A stretch of DNA of 9,250 nucleotides from an uncultured Christensenella sp. (lineage in GTDB: Bacteria > Bacillota > Clostridia > Christensenellales > Pumilibacteraceae). A model generated the notes under the pieces. The model made no database searches and was not told the DNA's origin. It saw nothing but the letters and a program-made list of their open reading frames with translations. This document shows, in pieces, positions 1 through 7,112 of this stretch. The stretch's first letter is position 1. Every line of letters starts with the position of its first letter. The translations under genes were made by a program, and so were the position numbers. The stretch covers positions 1 through 9,250 of the forward strand of contig CAJTND010000026.1 in the NCBI GenBank assembly GCA_910577995.1, read 5' to 3'.

Positions 1-16
1 AACATCTTTTTATCGT

Positions 17-64
17 CGCCAAAGAGACTCCTCGCTCCGCTCGGAGTGACAAACAGGCTTGGCG
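17..64. repeat. Dispersed hairpin repeat, copy A
   Basis: The 35-nt core at 24-58 matches 9156-9190 at 31 of 35 positions and in the same orientation. The core folds into a hairpin, ACTCC (27-31) with GGAGT (43-47). An outer helix, CGCCAA (17-22) with TTGGCG (59-64), encloses it. The outer helix competes with the hairpin at 55-72. Repeats of this look (GAGACTC...GAGTGACAAA) are common between genes in Clostridia; that comparison is from memory, not a search. Confidence 0.75.
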
Positions 65-72
65 GCAAGCCT
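55..72 (-). terminator. Possible terminator hairpin after truA
   Basis: Read on the minus strand, AGGCTTG and CAAGCCT form a perfect 7-bp stem with a 4-nt loop. It begins three bases after the truA stop codon. The following tract (GTTTGTC) is only weakly T-rich, so intrinsic termination is uncertain. The stem may simply be part of the adjoining repeat. Confidence 0.4.
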
Positions 73-75
73 ACT

Positions 76-798
76 TTACTCGTACTCCACGTCGTACAGA
101 TACAGTCCGTACGGCGGCGCGGTGTCCTTTGCGGCGGTGCGGTCGCGCGCGGCAAGCAGCGCCTTGATATCGACGGGCTCGCCGTGCCCCGCCTTTATCA
201 TGAGCGCGGCGATAATGCGGACCATGTTATACAAAAACCCGTTCGCCGTGATGAACATTTTGATAAACTTCCCGTCGTCCTCGAACCGCACCGAATACAC
301 CGTGCGGACGGCGTTCTTCGCGCCGCTGCCGTGCGCCATGAACGTGGTAAAGTCATGCGTACCGACTATATCCTCGGCGATGCGGCGCATGCTCTCGCAG
401 TCCGCATCGCCGACGGCGACCGCACGCCCGTCGAGAAGAGGCGACCTTTCGCCGCGGTACATCAGATACATATATGTTTTGCGCTTTGCGGATTTTCTCG
501 CGTCGAAACCGTCGTCCGCGCGGCGGCAGTCCGACACCCGCACCGACCTCGGCAGATGCGCGTTGAGCGCGCCGACTATCGTCTTGTTTTCGTACTCTCG
601 CGACAGCTCGAAGTGCGCGACCTGCGCTATGGCGTGCACGCCCGCGTCCGTCCGTCCCGAGCCGACGACGTGCGTCCGCTCGCCCGACAGCCGAAACACC
701 GCGTTTTCCAAAGCGTCCTGAACGCTTCGTCCGCTCGGTTGGCTCTGCCAGCCGCAAAAGCCGGTGCCGTCGTAGCTTACCGTTATCCTGTAACGCAT
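76..798 (-). CDS. truA: tRNA pseudouridine(38-40) synthase TruA
   Basis: TruA isomerises uridines 38, 39 and 40 in the anticodon arm of many tRNAs to pseudouridine, in the cytoplasm. The 240-aa protein has the usual family length and all its landmarks: the N-terminal YDGTGFCGWQ strand (9-18), the catalytic aspartate D51 within GRTDAGVHA, the conserved tyrosine of RKTYMY (Y109 or Y111 region), the nucleotide-binding ANGFLYNMVR segment (185-194), and the C-terminal TAPPYGLYLYDVEY signature. The ATG start gives the expected N-terminus and is preceded by GAGG about six bases upstream. It starts 12 bases after the ecfT stop, so it is the last gene of the ecf operon, a linkage long conserved in Bacillota. 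In many relatives rplM and rpsI follow truA; here repeats follow instead. Confidence 0.97.
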   Translation of the reverse strand: MRYRITVSYDGTGFCGWQSQPSGRSVQDALENAVFRLSGERTHVVGSGRTDAGVHAIAQVAHFELSREYENKTIVGALNAHLPRSVRVSDCRRADDGFDARKSAKRKTYMYLMYRGERSPLLDGRAVAVGDADCESMRRIAEDIVGTHDFTTFMAHGSGAKNAVRTVYSVRFEDDGKFIKMFITANGFLYNMVRIIAALMIKAGHGEPVDIKALLAARDRTAAKDTAPPYGLYLYDVEYE

Positions 799-810
799 GC
801 CGACCTCGCG

Positions 811-1650
811 CTATATCCCGAGCATGGGTATGAACGCCCAGCCGAGCCAATTATATTTGAGGAACAGTATGCACACGAACACCGCGCACCAAACCAAGAG
901 CGCGACAACGTCGCCGACGTGAAATTTCAGTTTTTTCATGCGCGTCCTGCCCTTTGCGCCGCGGTAACAGCGGCTGTCCATAGCGTCGGCGAGGTCGTCG
1001 GCGCGGCGGAAGCTCGACACGAACAGCGGGATAAGCACGGGCAGCATAGCTTTTATCTTCTTAAAAGGATTGCGCGACTCGAACTGCGCGCCGCGCGCTT
1101 TCTGGGCGTTCATTATCTTGTCGGTTTCCTCTATAAGCGTCGGGATCAGTCTGAGCGCGATGCTCATGATCAGCGCGAGCTCGTGCACGGGCAGACGCAG
1201 TTTTTTCAGCGGCGACAGCAGGCTTTCCAGCCCGTCGCAAAGCTCGGTCGGCGTGGACGTAAGCGTCAGCACCGTCGGCATGAGCACGAGCAGCAACAGC
1301 CGCCAAGCGAGCTTTATAGACGCGTAAATGCCGCTGAGATAGATGTGGAATATGCCCCACTCGGCGAGCGGCTCGGAGTTCTTGTCGGTGTAGAACACCG
1401 TCATAAGCACCGTCGTGAACAGCACTATGACGATAACGGTTTTCAAGCCTTTCAGCACTTTCAGCGGCGGCACGCGCGAGAGCGCTATCGTCAGCGCGAG
1501 AAAGAAAGTCAGAAACCCGAACGAGAAAAAGCTCTCGCAAAAAAACACCATGACGATATACAGCAGAAGTATCGTCAGTTTGAATCTCGGGTCTGCGCGG
1601 TGGACTATCGAACCCGACGGGTAGTACTGTCCTATCGTTACGTCACGCAT
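811..1650 (-). CDS. ecfT: ECF transporter transmembrane component EcfT
   Basis: EcfT is the membrane scaffold of energy-coupling-factor importers. It joins the two cytoplasmic ATPases to interchangeable substrate-binding S proteins. The 279-aa protein begins with the typical MRDVTIGQYYPSGSIVHRADPR segment split here as MRDVTIGQYY and PSGSIVHRADPR. Hydrophobic spans lie near residues 24-60, 68-87, 104-131 and 245-268. Both coupling-helix motifs that dock into the ATPases are visible: the Ala-Arg-Gly at 185-187 and the second arginine motif in SRCYRG (226-231). Its ATG lies inside the 3' end of ecfA, overlapping by eight bases, which suggests translational coupling; AAGG about nine bases upstream may serve as ribosome site. 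No S component is encoded nearby, as expected for group II ECF systems, where one module serves many scattered S genes. Confidence 0.95.
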   Translation of the reverse strand: MRDVTIGQYYPSGSIVHRADPRFKLTILLLYIVMVFFCESFFSFGFLTFFLALTIALSRVPPLKVLKGLKTVIVIVLFTTVLMTVFYTDKNSEPLAEWGIFHIYLSGIYASIKLAWRLLLLVLMPTVLTLTSTPTELCDGLESLLSPLKKLRLPVHELALIMSIALRLIPTLIEETDKIMNAQKARGAQFESRNPFKKIKAMLPVLIPLFVSSFRRADDLADAMDSRCYRGAKGRTRMKKLKFHVGDVVALLVWCAVFVCILFLKYNWLGWAFIPMLGI

Positions 1651-3400
1651 TCTCCACCGCCTTTGCTATCGAGTCCGCGAGCTCGTCCGCAGTGAGCGCG
1701 GTCGGGTCGACGGGCGCGCCGCCCTCGTACAGCCGCATCGCTATCTCCGTGGCGAGCGGAAGCCTTACGCTGCCCGCCGCTTCGAGCGCGGCGCGGTCGC
1801 CGAACAGCTCGCGCGGCGAGTACACGCCGACGACACGTCCCTTTTGCATCACCGCTATCCTGTTGCAGTATTCCGCTATCTCGTCCATATTGTGCGAGAT
1901 CATGACAACGGTCGGGCATACCGAGCGTATGTTCTTTACAAGCTCCATGACGGCGCGCTTGCCGCGCGGATCGAGCCCTGCCGTCGGTTCGTCGAGCACG
2001 AGTATCTGCGGCTTCATCGCAATAACGCCCGCGAGCGCGACGCGGCGCTTCTGTCCGCCGGATAGCTCGAACGGCGAGCGGTCCTTTATCGTCGTATAGT
2101 CCAGCCCAACAAGCTCTATCGCCTGCCGTGCGCGCTCGGTCTGTTCCTCCGCGGACAGCCCGAGGTTTTTCGGACCGAACTTGACGTCCTTTTCCACGGT
2201 ATCGTCGAACAGCTGATGCTCTGGATACTGAAAGACCATGCCGACGGTAGACCGCAAACGTTTGAGGTCGAGCTTGCGCGCCGACAGATCCATACCGTCG
2301 ACGACTACCGTGCCGCAACGCTTGCCGACGCGTGTAAGCGCGTTGAAATGACTGACGAGCGTCGATTTGCCCGCGCCCGTTCCGCCTATTATCCCGAAAA
2401 GATCGCCCTCGCGGATATCGAGATCGACGCCGAACAGCGCCTGCGTCGCGAACGGCGTTTTCGGGCTGTAAGTATACGAAAGCTCTTTTACATCTATTAT
2501 ACTGCGCGCGTCGGGCACGTTCTCTGCGTCGCACGCCGCGATAGGCTCGTCGCTTTTATCCGCGCCCGCGGCTTTAAGCGCGGCGAGCGTGCCGTCGACG
2601 AATTCGTCGGTGTACAGCGGCGAGCCGACGTCCAATCCGCGCGCTTTGAGCATGGTTGCGAGCTTGACGGGCATTGGCACGTCCAGCCCCGCGCGGTCGA
2701 ATACTTCGGGCGTCGAAAAAAGCTCTCTGCCGCCGTCGGCTACTATCCTGCCCTTGTCGAGTATAACTATCCTGTCGGCGAGCGCGGCTTCTTCCATGAA
2801 ATGCGTTATCATGACGACCGCCATGCCCTCCTCGCGGTGCAGGCGCATCACCACGTCGAGCACCTCCGCCCTGCCGTCGGGGTCGAGCATGCCCGTCGCC
2901 TCGTCGAGTATCATCAGTTCGGGCTTGATAGCGAGCACGCCCGCAATGGCGACGCGCTGTTTCTGTCCGCCCGAAAGCCGAAACGGTCCGCTCGTCGCAT
3001 ACTCGCTCATACCGACACACGACAGCGCCCAATCGACGCGCGCGCGTATCTCGTCGGGCGGAAGCCCGAGGTTTTCCGGACCGAAAGCGACGTCGTCCTC
3101 GACCACCGTCGTCACCATTTGATTATCGGGATTTTGAAAAACGACGCCTATCTTCTTGCGTATCTCGAAAAGATCCTTGTCCTCGGTCGACTTGCCGTCG
3201 ACGGTCACACTGCCGCCGTCGGGCACGAGCAGTCCGTTGCAAAGCCGCGCGAGCGTCGACTTGCCCGAGCCGTTGCACCCGACCAGCGCGACGAACTCGC
3301 CGCGCTCGACGGAAAGGCTGACGGACTTCAACGCCTGTATATATTCGTCGTCGCCGCTCTCGTACGAGTAGTCGACGTTCTTGAATTCCAAAAAAGGCAT
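1643..3400 (-). CDS. ecfA: Fused EcfA1-EcfA2 ECF transporter ATPase
   Basis: This 585-aa protein holds two complete ABC ATPases in tandem and should power ECF-type uptake of vitamins or metals with EcfT. Domain 1 (about 1-275) has Walker A GCNGSGKST (41-49), Q-loop Q89, LSGGQ (142-146), Walker B LMILDE (162-167) and switch H200. Its LDEATGMLDP is typical of EcfA1. Domain 2 (about 301-585) has Walker A GGTGAGKST (339-347), Q391, LSGGQ (446-450), LVLDE (467-471) and H503. Its LDEPTAGLDP is typical of EcfA2. Each half has the family's usual C-terminal extension, and a charged, Ala-rich linker lies at about 276-300. The total equals the sum of separate EcfA1 and EcfA2, with no stop or internal ATG at the junction, so this is a true fusion. 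All catalytic residues are intact in both halves. The start is fixed: an in-frame TAA lies four codons upstream and the only start between is this ATG. Confidence 0.95.
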   Translation of the reverse strand: MPFLEFKNVDYSYESGDDEYIQALKSVSLSVERGEFVALVGCNGSGKSTLARLCNGLLVPDGGSVTVDGKSTEDKDLFEIRKKIGVVFQNPDNQMVTTVVEDDVAFGPENLGLPPDEIRARVDWALSCVGMSEYATSGPFRLSGGQKQRVAIAGVLAIKPELMILDEATGMLDPDGRAEVLDVVMRLHREEGMAVVMITHFMEEAALADRIVILDKGRIVADGGRELFSTPEVFDRAGLDVPMPVKLATMLKARGLDVGSPLYTDEFVDGTLAALKAAGADKSDEPIAACDAENVPDARSIIDVKELSYTYSPKTPFATQALFGVDLDIREGDLFGIIGGTGAGKSTLVSHFNALTRVGKRCGTVVVDGMDLSARKLDLKRLRSTVGMVFQYPEHQLFDDTVEKDVKFGPKNLGLSAEEQTERARQAIELVGLDYTTIKDRSPFELSGGQKRRVALAGVIAMKPQILVLDEPTAGLDPRGKRAVMELVKNIRSVCPTVVMISHNMDEIAEYCNRIAVMQKGRVVGVYSPRELFGDRAALEAAGSVRLPLATEIAMRLYEGGAPVDPTALTADELADSIAKAVENA

Positions 3401-3406
3401 GACTGA

Positions 3407-3435
3407 ATTTTATCACCGCCGAAAAAAAAAGTCAA
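3407..3435 (-). promoter_or_regulatory. Strong promoter for ecfA-ecfT-truA, probably leaderless
   Basis: Read on the minus strand, TTGACT (3435-3430) is followed by exactly 17 bases and then TAAAAT (3412-3407), with an extended -10 TG at 3415-3414. Only six bases (TCAGTC) separate the -10 from the ecfA ATG, so the expected first transcribed base is at or next to the A of the start codon. No Shine-Dalgarno sequence lies in front of the ATG. The poly-T run inside the spacer may bend the DNA. Confidence 0.8.
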
Positions 3436-3486
3436 TCGATTACGACGGCAGTCGGAGAAGATACGCTCGACGGGCGTTTATCGCAC

Positions 3487-3519
3487 AAAAAAAGGACCTG
3501 CGCTCTGCAAGCCCTTTTT
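3487..3519 (-). terminator. Rho-independent terminator of the zinc-ribbon gene
   Basis: On the minus strand a 13-bp stem (arms 3507-3519 and 3489-3501, loop 3502-3506) is followed by a run of seven T. Two of its pairs are G-U, and they pair only in minus-strand RNA, which fixes the direction. It starts 13 bases after the stop codon of the gene at 3533-5047 and separates that gene from the ecf operon. Confidence 0.88.
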
Positions 3520-3532
3520 ATGTCTTATGGGT

Positions 3533-5047
3533 CTATCGGTCTACGCCGCGGACTATCGACGATTCGAAAAACGCGTAGTCGAGATAGAGGTTGGTCAGAC
3601 CGTTGATGGTGAAGCCCGTGACTACCGCGAGGTCTTTGCCGCCGTACTTGTTGGTGAACGTGAGCGTCGCGGAGTCCTCGGTCGCCGCGGTGTTCTCATC
3701 GAGCATCGGCGCGTCGAGTATATCATCCATCGACGCGTGCTCTACGTCGTCGTAGTAGCACAGCCACACCGAGCCGAGGAGTATATCAGTGCCGACCTTG
3801 TCGTCGAACTTGATACGGAACGAATACTCGCCGTTTTCCTCGATGTCCTCGAGCTTAAAGACTATCACACCGCCGTACTCCTCGTAGCCGAACTTGCGGT
3901 CGCAGATTATAGTCGCTCTGCCGCTCTCGTTGAGCCCGACCGCGCGTTCTCTCTCGCGGCTGACCGTAAGATCGAGCATGGGCAGGATCTCGAGCGCGAA
4001 GCACGCTATGACTATAACGGCGCAAAGCACGGAAACTATCTTATTCAAGCCTTTGAGCTTGACCTTGGTACGGGGATATGTTTTTTTGGAATAGAAATAG
4101 CCGAAGCCCGTTGCCGCACAGCAGAGCGCGCCGAACACGCCGACGGCGACGCCGCCCATATACATCGAATCGACCGACGAGTGCGAGCCTATGTCGCCCG
4201 CCGCGTCCAGAGCGACGCCGAGCGCGATCACGCCGAATATGAGCAGTCCGATAGCGGTATTGCCGAGCGGCATAGCCTTTTCGCCGTTCTTTATGAGCTT
4301 ATAGCTCAAGCCCACGCACGCGCAGTGCAGCACCGTGAGCAGCAGGAACGCTAGGTACGCCGCGCCGGCGAGCATGATTGACGACACCGACGCGCCGAAT
4401 ATGCCGAGCATGCTCGTGCCGCCGAATATAACGCCGAGCGCGCCGAAGCCGTTTTGCGAGAAGCTCGAACTGCCGACCTTGACGCTCAGGAAGGGAGTCA
4501 GCGCGAATATAAGCCCGATAAGCGCGAGCCCCGCCGATGCGCAATACGCTATAAAAGATATCTTGCGCTTTTTCTTTGTAGCCGCATCGACTTCCTTCGG
4601 CTCTTCCTCTTTCTGCTCGAACGGGTCGGACGGACGCGTCGTGACGAAAGCGCCGCTGCTGCGTTGGTCGAACGGCGTTCCGCCGTATGCACTTTCGTAA
4701 GACCCGTCGCTTTTCTTCTCCGTATCGTCGCTGCGCGAGTCGAACGGCGTTCCGCCGTAGGTGCGCGCATAAGAAACGTCGTCGGGTTCGGGGCTATGCG
4801 CCGCCGCGGCAGGCTTCTGCTCGGCAAACGGCGGCCGTTCCGTCGCCGTCGGTTCGGGCGTCGCGGGCGTTTCGCTTATCGGCGCGACGAGCTCCTCGTC
4901 GCGCGTCGGAGCTGGAGCTGCCGCTTCCTCGGGACGCAGTACCGCGCCGCAGTTAGGACAGCGCTTACGCCGTTTGGGCGACTTCTCGCCGCACGAGGGA
5001 CATGTCAAAAGATCGTCCCCTGTCTTGTTTTCGTTTTCGATCATCAT
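3533..5047 (-). CDS. Zinc-ribbon multi-pass membrane protein, function unknown
   Basis: I do not recognise this 504-aa protein beyond its domains. A zinc ribbon at the N-terminus has two CPxCG knuckles (C16, C19, C30, C33). A Pro/Ala/Glu-rich disordered stretch follows (38-160) and contains YGGTPFD twice (97-103 and 121-127). KKKRK (158-162) precedes the first of about five membrane spans: 163-187, 221-247, 262-282, 296-318 and 335-357. Positive loops (250-257, 320-337) and an acidic loop (281-294) indicate an inside N-terminus and an outside C-terminus. The last 145 residues form a soluble, probably beta-rich domain outside the membrane. A glycine-rich hydrophobic stretch at 200-219 could be a sixth partial span. 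The start has AGAGGA ideally placed before two consecutive ATG codons, so the true start may be one codon later. It looks monocistronic, with its own candidate promoter and a clear terminator. A sensing or envelope role is only a guess. Confidence 0.85.
   Translation of the reverse strand: MMIENENKTGDDLLTCPSCGEKSPKRRKRCPNCGAVLRPEEAAAPAPTRDEELVAPISETPATPEPTATERPPFAEQKPAAAAHSPEPDDVSYARTYGGTPFDSRSDDTEKKSDGSYESAYGGTPFDQRSSGAFVTTRPSDPFEQKEEEPKEVDAATKKKRKISFIAYCASAGLALIGLIFALTPFLSVKVGSSSFSQNGFGALGVIFGGTSMLGIFGASVSSIMLAGAAYLAFLLLTVLHCACVGLSYKLIKNGEKAMPLGNTAIGLLIFGVIALGVALDAAGDIGSHSSVDSMYMGGVAVGVFGALCCAATGFGYFYSKKTYPRTKVKLKGLNKIVSVLCAVIVIACFALEILPMLDLTVSRERERAVGLNESGRATIICDRKFGYEEYGGVIVFKLEDIEENGEYSFRIKFDDKVGTDILLGSVWLCYYDDVEHASMDDILDAPMLDENTAATEDSATLTFTNKYGGKDLAVVTGFTINGLTNLYLDYAFFESSIVRGVDR
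4667..4759 (-). repeat. Internal coding duplication (YGGTPFD motif)
   Basis: Twenty-one identical bases occur at 4667-4687 and 4739-4759, spaced by 72 bases (24 codons), inside the zinc-ribbon gene. They encode two YGGTPFD motifs in the disordered region, each followed by a short Ser/Asp/Arg stretch. A weaker third relative (DPFEQ, residues 141-145) follows. Confidence 0.8.
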
Positions 5048-5069
5048 ACCGTCCTCTTTCGGTTATTAA

Positions 5070-5108
5070 GATCGCCCGCCGCGACGCGATCGTGCAATAA
5101 CGGCGGGC
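5070..5108 (-). other. Two mutually exclusive hairpins in the leader of the zinc-ribbon gene
   Basis: GCCCGCCG (5074-5081) pairs perfectly with CGGCGGGC (5101-5108). The alternative GATCGC (5070-5075) pairs with GCGATC (5086-5091) and shares bases 5074-5075 with the first stem. If the promoter at 5118-5149 is used, both lie in the untranslated leader, about 20 bases upstream of the ribosome site at 5052-5057. No T-run follows on the minus strand, so neither looks like an ordinary terminator. Confidence 0.5.
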
Positions 5109-5117
5109 TGTTTTACT

Positions 5118-5149
5118 ATTATATAAACCTATTGTGTGAGCTATGACAA
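5118..5149 (-). promoter_or_regulatory. Candidate promoter of the zinc-ribbon gene
   Basis: On the minus strand TTGTCA (5149-5144) precedes TATATAAT (5125-5118). The spacer is 18 bases if TATATA is the -10, and 20 bases if TATAAT is. It lies just after the lipoprotein stop and would give a leader of about 65 bases. I see no terminator between the lipoprotein gene and this promoter, so read-through from upstream is also possible. Confidence 0.5.
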
Positions 5150-5157
5150 GATATTTA

Positions 5158-7053
5158 TCACATCGAGGCTTGAAGGATCTCGATATACAGATACGGGAAG
5201 TCCACCGTGCCCGCGGGCTGGCTGCCGTCCGAAAGCGCGACCACATAGCACAGCGTAAAGTCGGGAGAATACTCGTCGTCGACCAGGATAGAGTCGATAT
5301 ACGTACGGTCTATGGTAAAGCACTTAGTCTCCGCGTCGTACTCGGCGATGATCTCGGAAGCGCCGAAATCGCAAGCGACAAAGTCACCGAAGTAATCGAT
5401 GTATCCGATAGCGCCGTACGGGAAGCGCGGCGTGCCGAGATCGGACGCTATAGGTTTGACTTCGAGCTCGGCGTTGCCCGACTCGAAATACACGGTAACG
5501 TCGCCCGTTGCGGGAAGCATGACGCTTATTATCTGCTCGTACATCTGCCAATCGGCATAGTCGATAGCGAACGGGGTCGTCGTCGCGGCGTAGTCGGAGA
5601 ACGTGACGGCGAATTCCATATGATAATCGTTGTCGACGAGAAACGCGAGATCCGCCGAATCCGTATCGACGTCTGCGCCCGGCTCGTAGTCGTGCGCGAG
5701 CTTGACGCTGCCCGTTACCGAGGCGAGCTCACCGCTCTCCGATATTTTAATGTATATATCGGCTTTGAGTTCGGTGAACTGCACGCTTTCGGAAAGCATT
5801 ATCCCGAGCGCGGGTTGACCGACGATATACATATCTATCATATCTTTGACGCTCATCTGTTTGAGCATTTGGATCAAAGTTGCCGCGTAAACATCGAGGC
5901 GCGTTTTGAGCTGAGCGACGCTCGACGGCGATACTTCTTCAAAAAGCACGGCGTAGAGCAACATGTTGGGATCGAGCACGGGCTCGACGGCGTCGGGGTC
6001 CGAAGGGTCGTACTGACCGAGCGCCTGCAAATACTCCTCGACGCAGTCGAGCGCGGCGGTGAGCATTTCCCCGACCTTGCGGTCTTTTATCGAGTCGTAC
6101 ATTTCTTTGGTGAAGCCAGCTTGCTCGAGCATTTCTTTTACGGGCGCATCGAGAAGTTTGAGCTCGTCGATAGCCGCGCAAACGTCGTCTATCGTCATGT
6201 CTTTTACACCGTCGATGAACGCGGTCGCGGTCTCGAGCAGGCTGTCGACCGAGAGCGCGGCGTCGTAGAGCTTGATATAGCCGTTGAGAAGCGCGTACAG
6301 CGAGCCGTTTTCGCCCGTGCCGTTGTATGCGGCGTAAAGCGGCGCGGTGAGCGCGTTGAACTGTTCGGCAAGGTCGATATGTATGACGTAAGCGTCAGCC
6401 GTTTCGTCGTAAACGGCGAGCTGATCTATGATCGAGGTATCGACAGCGCCGCCCATCTGCGATGCGATGTAGTCGGGCATGCCCGCGGGGAACTGCTGCT
6501 CCCAGAAATATTTGCCGTCCTCGCCCTTGACATACATATACCCCGTGTCGAGATCGTATATGCACGTATTGCCGACGGCGTCGAGCTTGATCGAGTTGCC
6601 GCGTTTTTCGGCGTCGAGCTCGATAGCCGCGCCCGTCGCATTCGCTTTGGTCTTGAGCGAGCCGTCGATATTTATTTTATAGCCGTCGGTCGCGGCGAGC
6701 TTATTGAACGCGCCGGAAACCGCGCCGCCGCGCCACTGCGCGTACACCGTCGTGTTTTTCGTATACACGGTGTCGAGCGTGACCTTGTCACCGCTGCCGT
6801 CGGCGGCGAGGTTGTAGCCGTCGAAAGTAACGCCGACCTTGTCCGTGGTCGGGTCGAGCGGCAGCTCGGAGAGCTTGCCGTCCTTTGTTTTGACTACGAC
6901 GGTATCGACACTGTCGTACATGCCGCCGTTCGCGTCGAACGTTATTTTATAAACGCCCGACTCATTCGAGCCGTTAGGTCCGCACGCGATGAGCGAAAAG
7001 CTCATTACAAGCGCGACGATAGCGGCTATGATGACCGATATTCTCTTTTTCAT
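5158..7053 (-). CDS. Large lipoprotein with N-terminal InlB B-type repeat
   Basis: This 631-aa protein has a lipoprotein signal: MKKR, a hydrophobic core, and the lipobox LIAC with the acylated cysteine at C24. It should be anchored to the outer face of the cytoplasmic membrane. Residues about 35-107 form one Listeria-Bacteroides (InlB B) repeat, recognisable from YKITFDANGG, the middle VTFDGYN, and the closing TTVYAQW. Such repeats are small beta-rich modules common on Bacillota surface proteins. Residues about 115-260 look beta-rich with an unusual mix of Asp, Gly and Tyr; 265-415 are mainly helical; the rest is again beta-rich. These parts match no family I can name. The start is secure: AAGGAG lies six bases before the ATG. 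No catalytic motif, sortase signal or second membrane span is seen. It is probably transcribed alone from the promoter at 7083-7112. The surface location is well supported; the function is unknown. Confidence 0.88.
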   Translation of the reverse strand: MKKRISVIIAAIVALVMSFSLIACGPNGSNESGVYKITFDANGGMYDSVDTVVVKTKDGKLSELPLDPTTDKVGVTFDGYNLAADGSGDKVTLDTVYTKNTTVYAQWRGGAVSGAFNKLAATDGYKINIDGSLKTKANATGAAIELDAEKRGNSIKLDAVGNTCIYDLDTGYMYVKGEDGKYFWEQQFPAGMPDYIASQMGGAVDTSIIDQLAVYDETADAYVIHIDLAEQFNALTAPLYAAYNGTGENGSLYALLNGYIKLYDAALSVDSLLETATAFIDGVKDMTIDDVCAAIDELKLLDAPVKEMLEQAGFTKEMYDSIKDRKVGEMLTAALDCVEEYLQALGQYDPSDPDAVEPVLDPNMLLYAVLFEEVSPSSVAQLKTRLDVYAATLIQMLKQMSVKDMIDMYIVGQPALGIMLSESVQFTELKADIYIKISESGELASVTGSVKLAHDYEPGADVDTDSADLAFLVDNDYHMEFAVTFSDYAATTTPFAIDYADWQMYEQIISVMLPATGDVTVYFESGNAELEVKPIASDLGTPRFPYGAIGYIDYFGDFVACDFGASEIIAEYDAETKCFTIDRTYIDSILVDDEYSPDFTLCYVVALSDGSQPAGTVDFPYLYIEILQASM

Positions 7054-7070
7054 AAGGCACTCCTTGTCTT

Positions 7071-7088
7071 TATAATATCTATATTATA
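7071..7088. promoter_or_regulatory. Perfect 18-bp palindrome over the lipoprotein -10: possible operator
   Basis: TATAATAT and ATATTATA form exact inverted arms around a 2-bp centre. The first arm, read on the minus strand, contains the -10 hexamer, and the second covers the expected transcription start. The position suits a dimeric repressor. An AT-rich chance palindrome is the alternative. Confidence 0.5.
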
Positions 7089-7112
7089 ACATTAAACGGC
7101 TCACAAAAGCAA
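7083..7112 (-). promoter_or_regulatory. Promoter of the lipoprotein gene
   Basis: A perfect TATAAT (7088-7083 on the minus strand) follows TTGCTT (7112-7107) with an 18-base spacer. A start near 7076 would leave a leader of about 23 bases containing AAGGAG six bases before the ATG. The -35 hexamer lies within an arm of the cloverleaf at 7095-7166. Confidence 0.65.

Noticed and set aside
46..1695. A 549-codon open frame on the plus strand opposite truA and ecfT
   Set aside because: The opposite strand encodes two clear conserved proteins. The plus-strand product is Arg/His/Val-rich with no fold or motif, as expected from strong codon bias.
2216..3406. A 396-codon plus-strand frame opposite ecfA
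   Set aside because: It is antisense to intact ABC ATPase motifs; its product shows no recognisable domain.
5143..7089. A 648-codon open frame on the plus strand opposite the lipoprotein gene
   Set aside because: It mirrors the lipoprotein codons, has a low-complexity Arg/Val/Asp-rich product and no ribosome site, whereas the minus-strand gene has a lipobox, InlB repeat, ribosome site and promoter.
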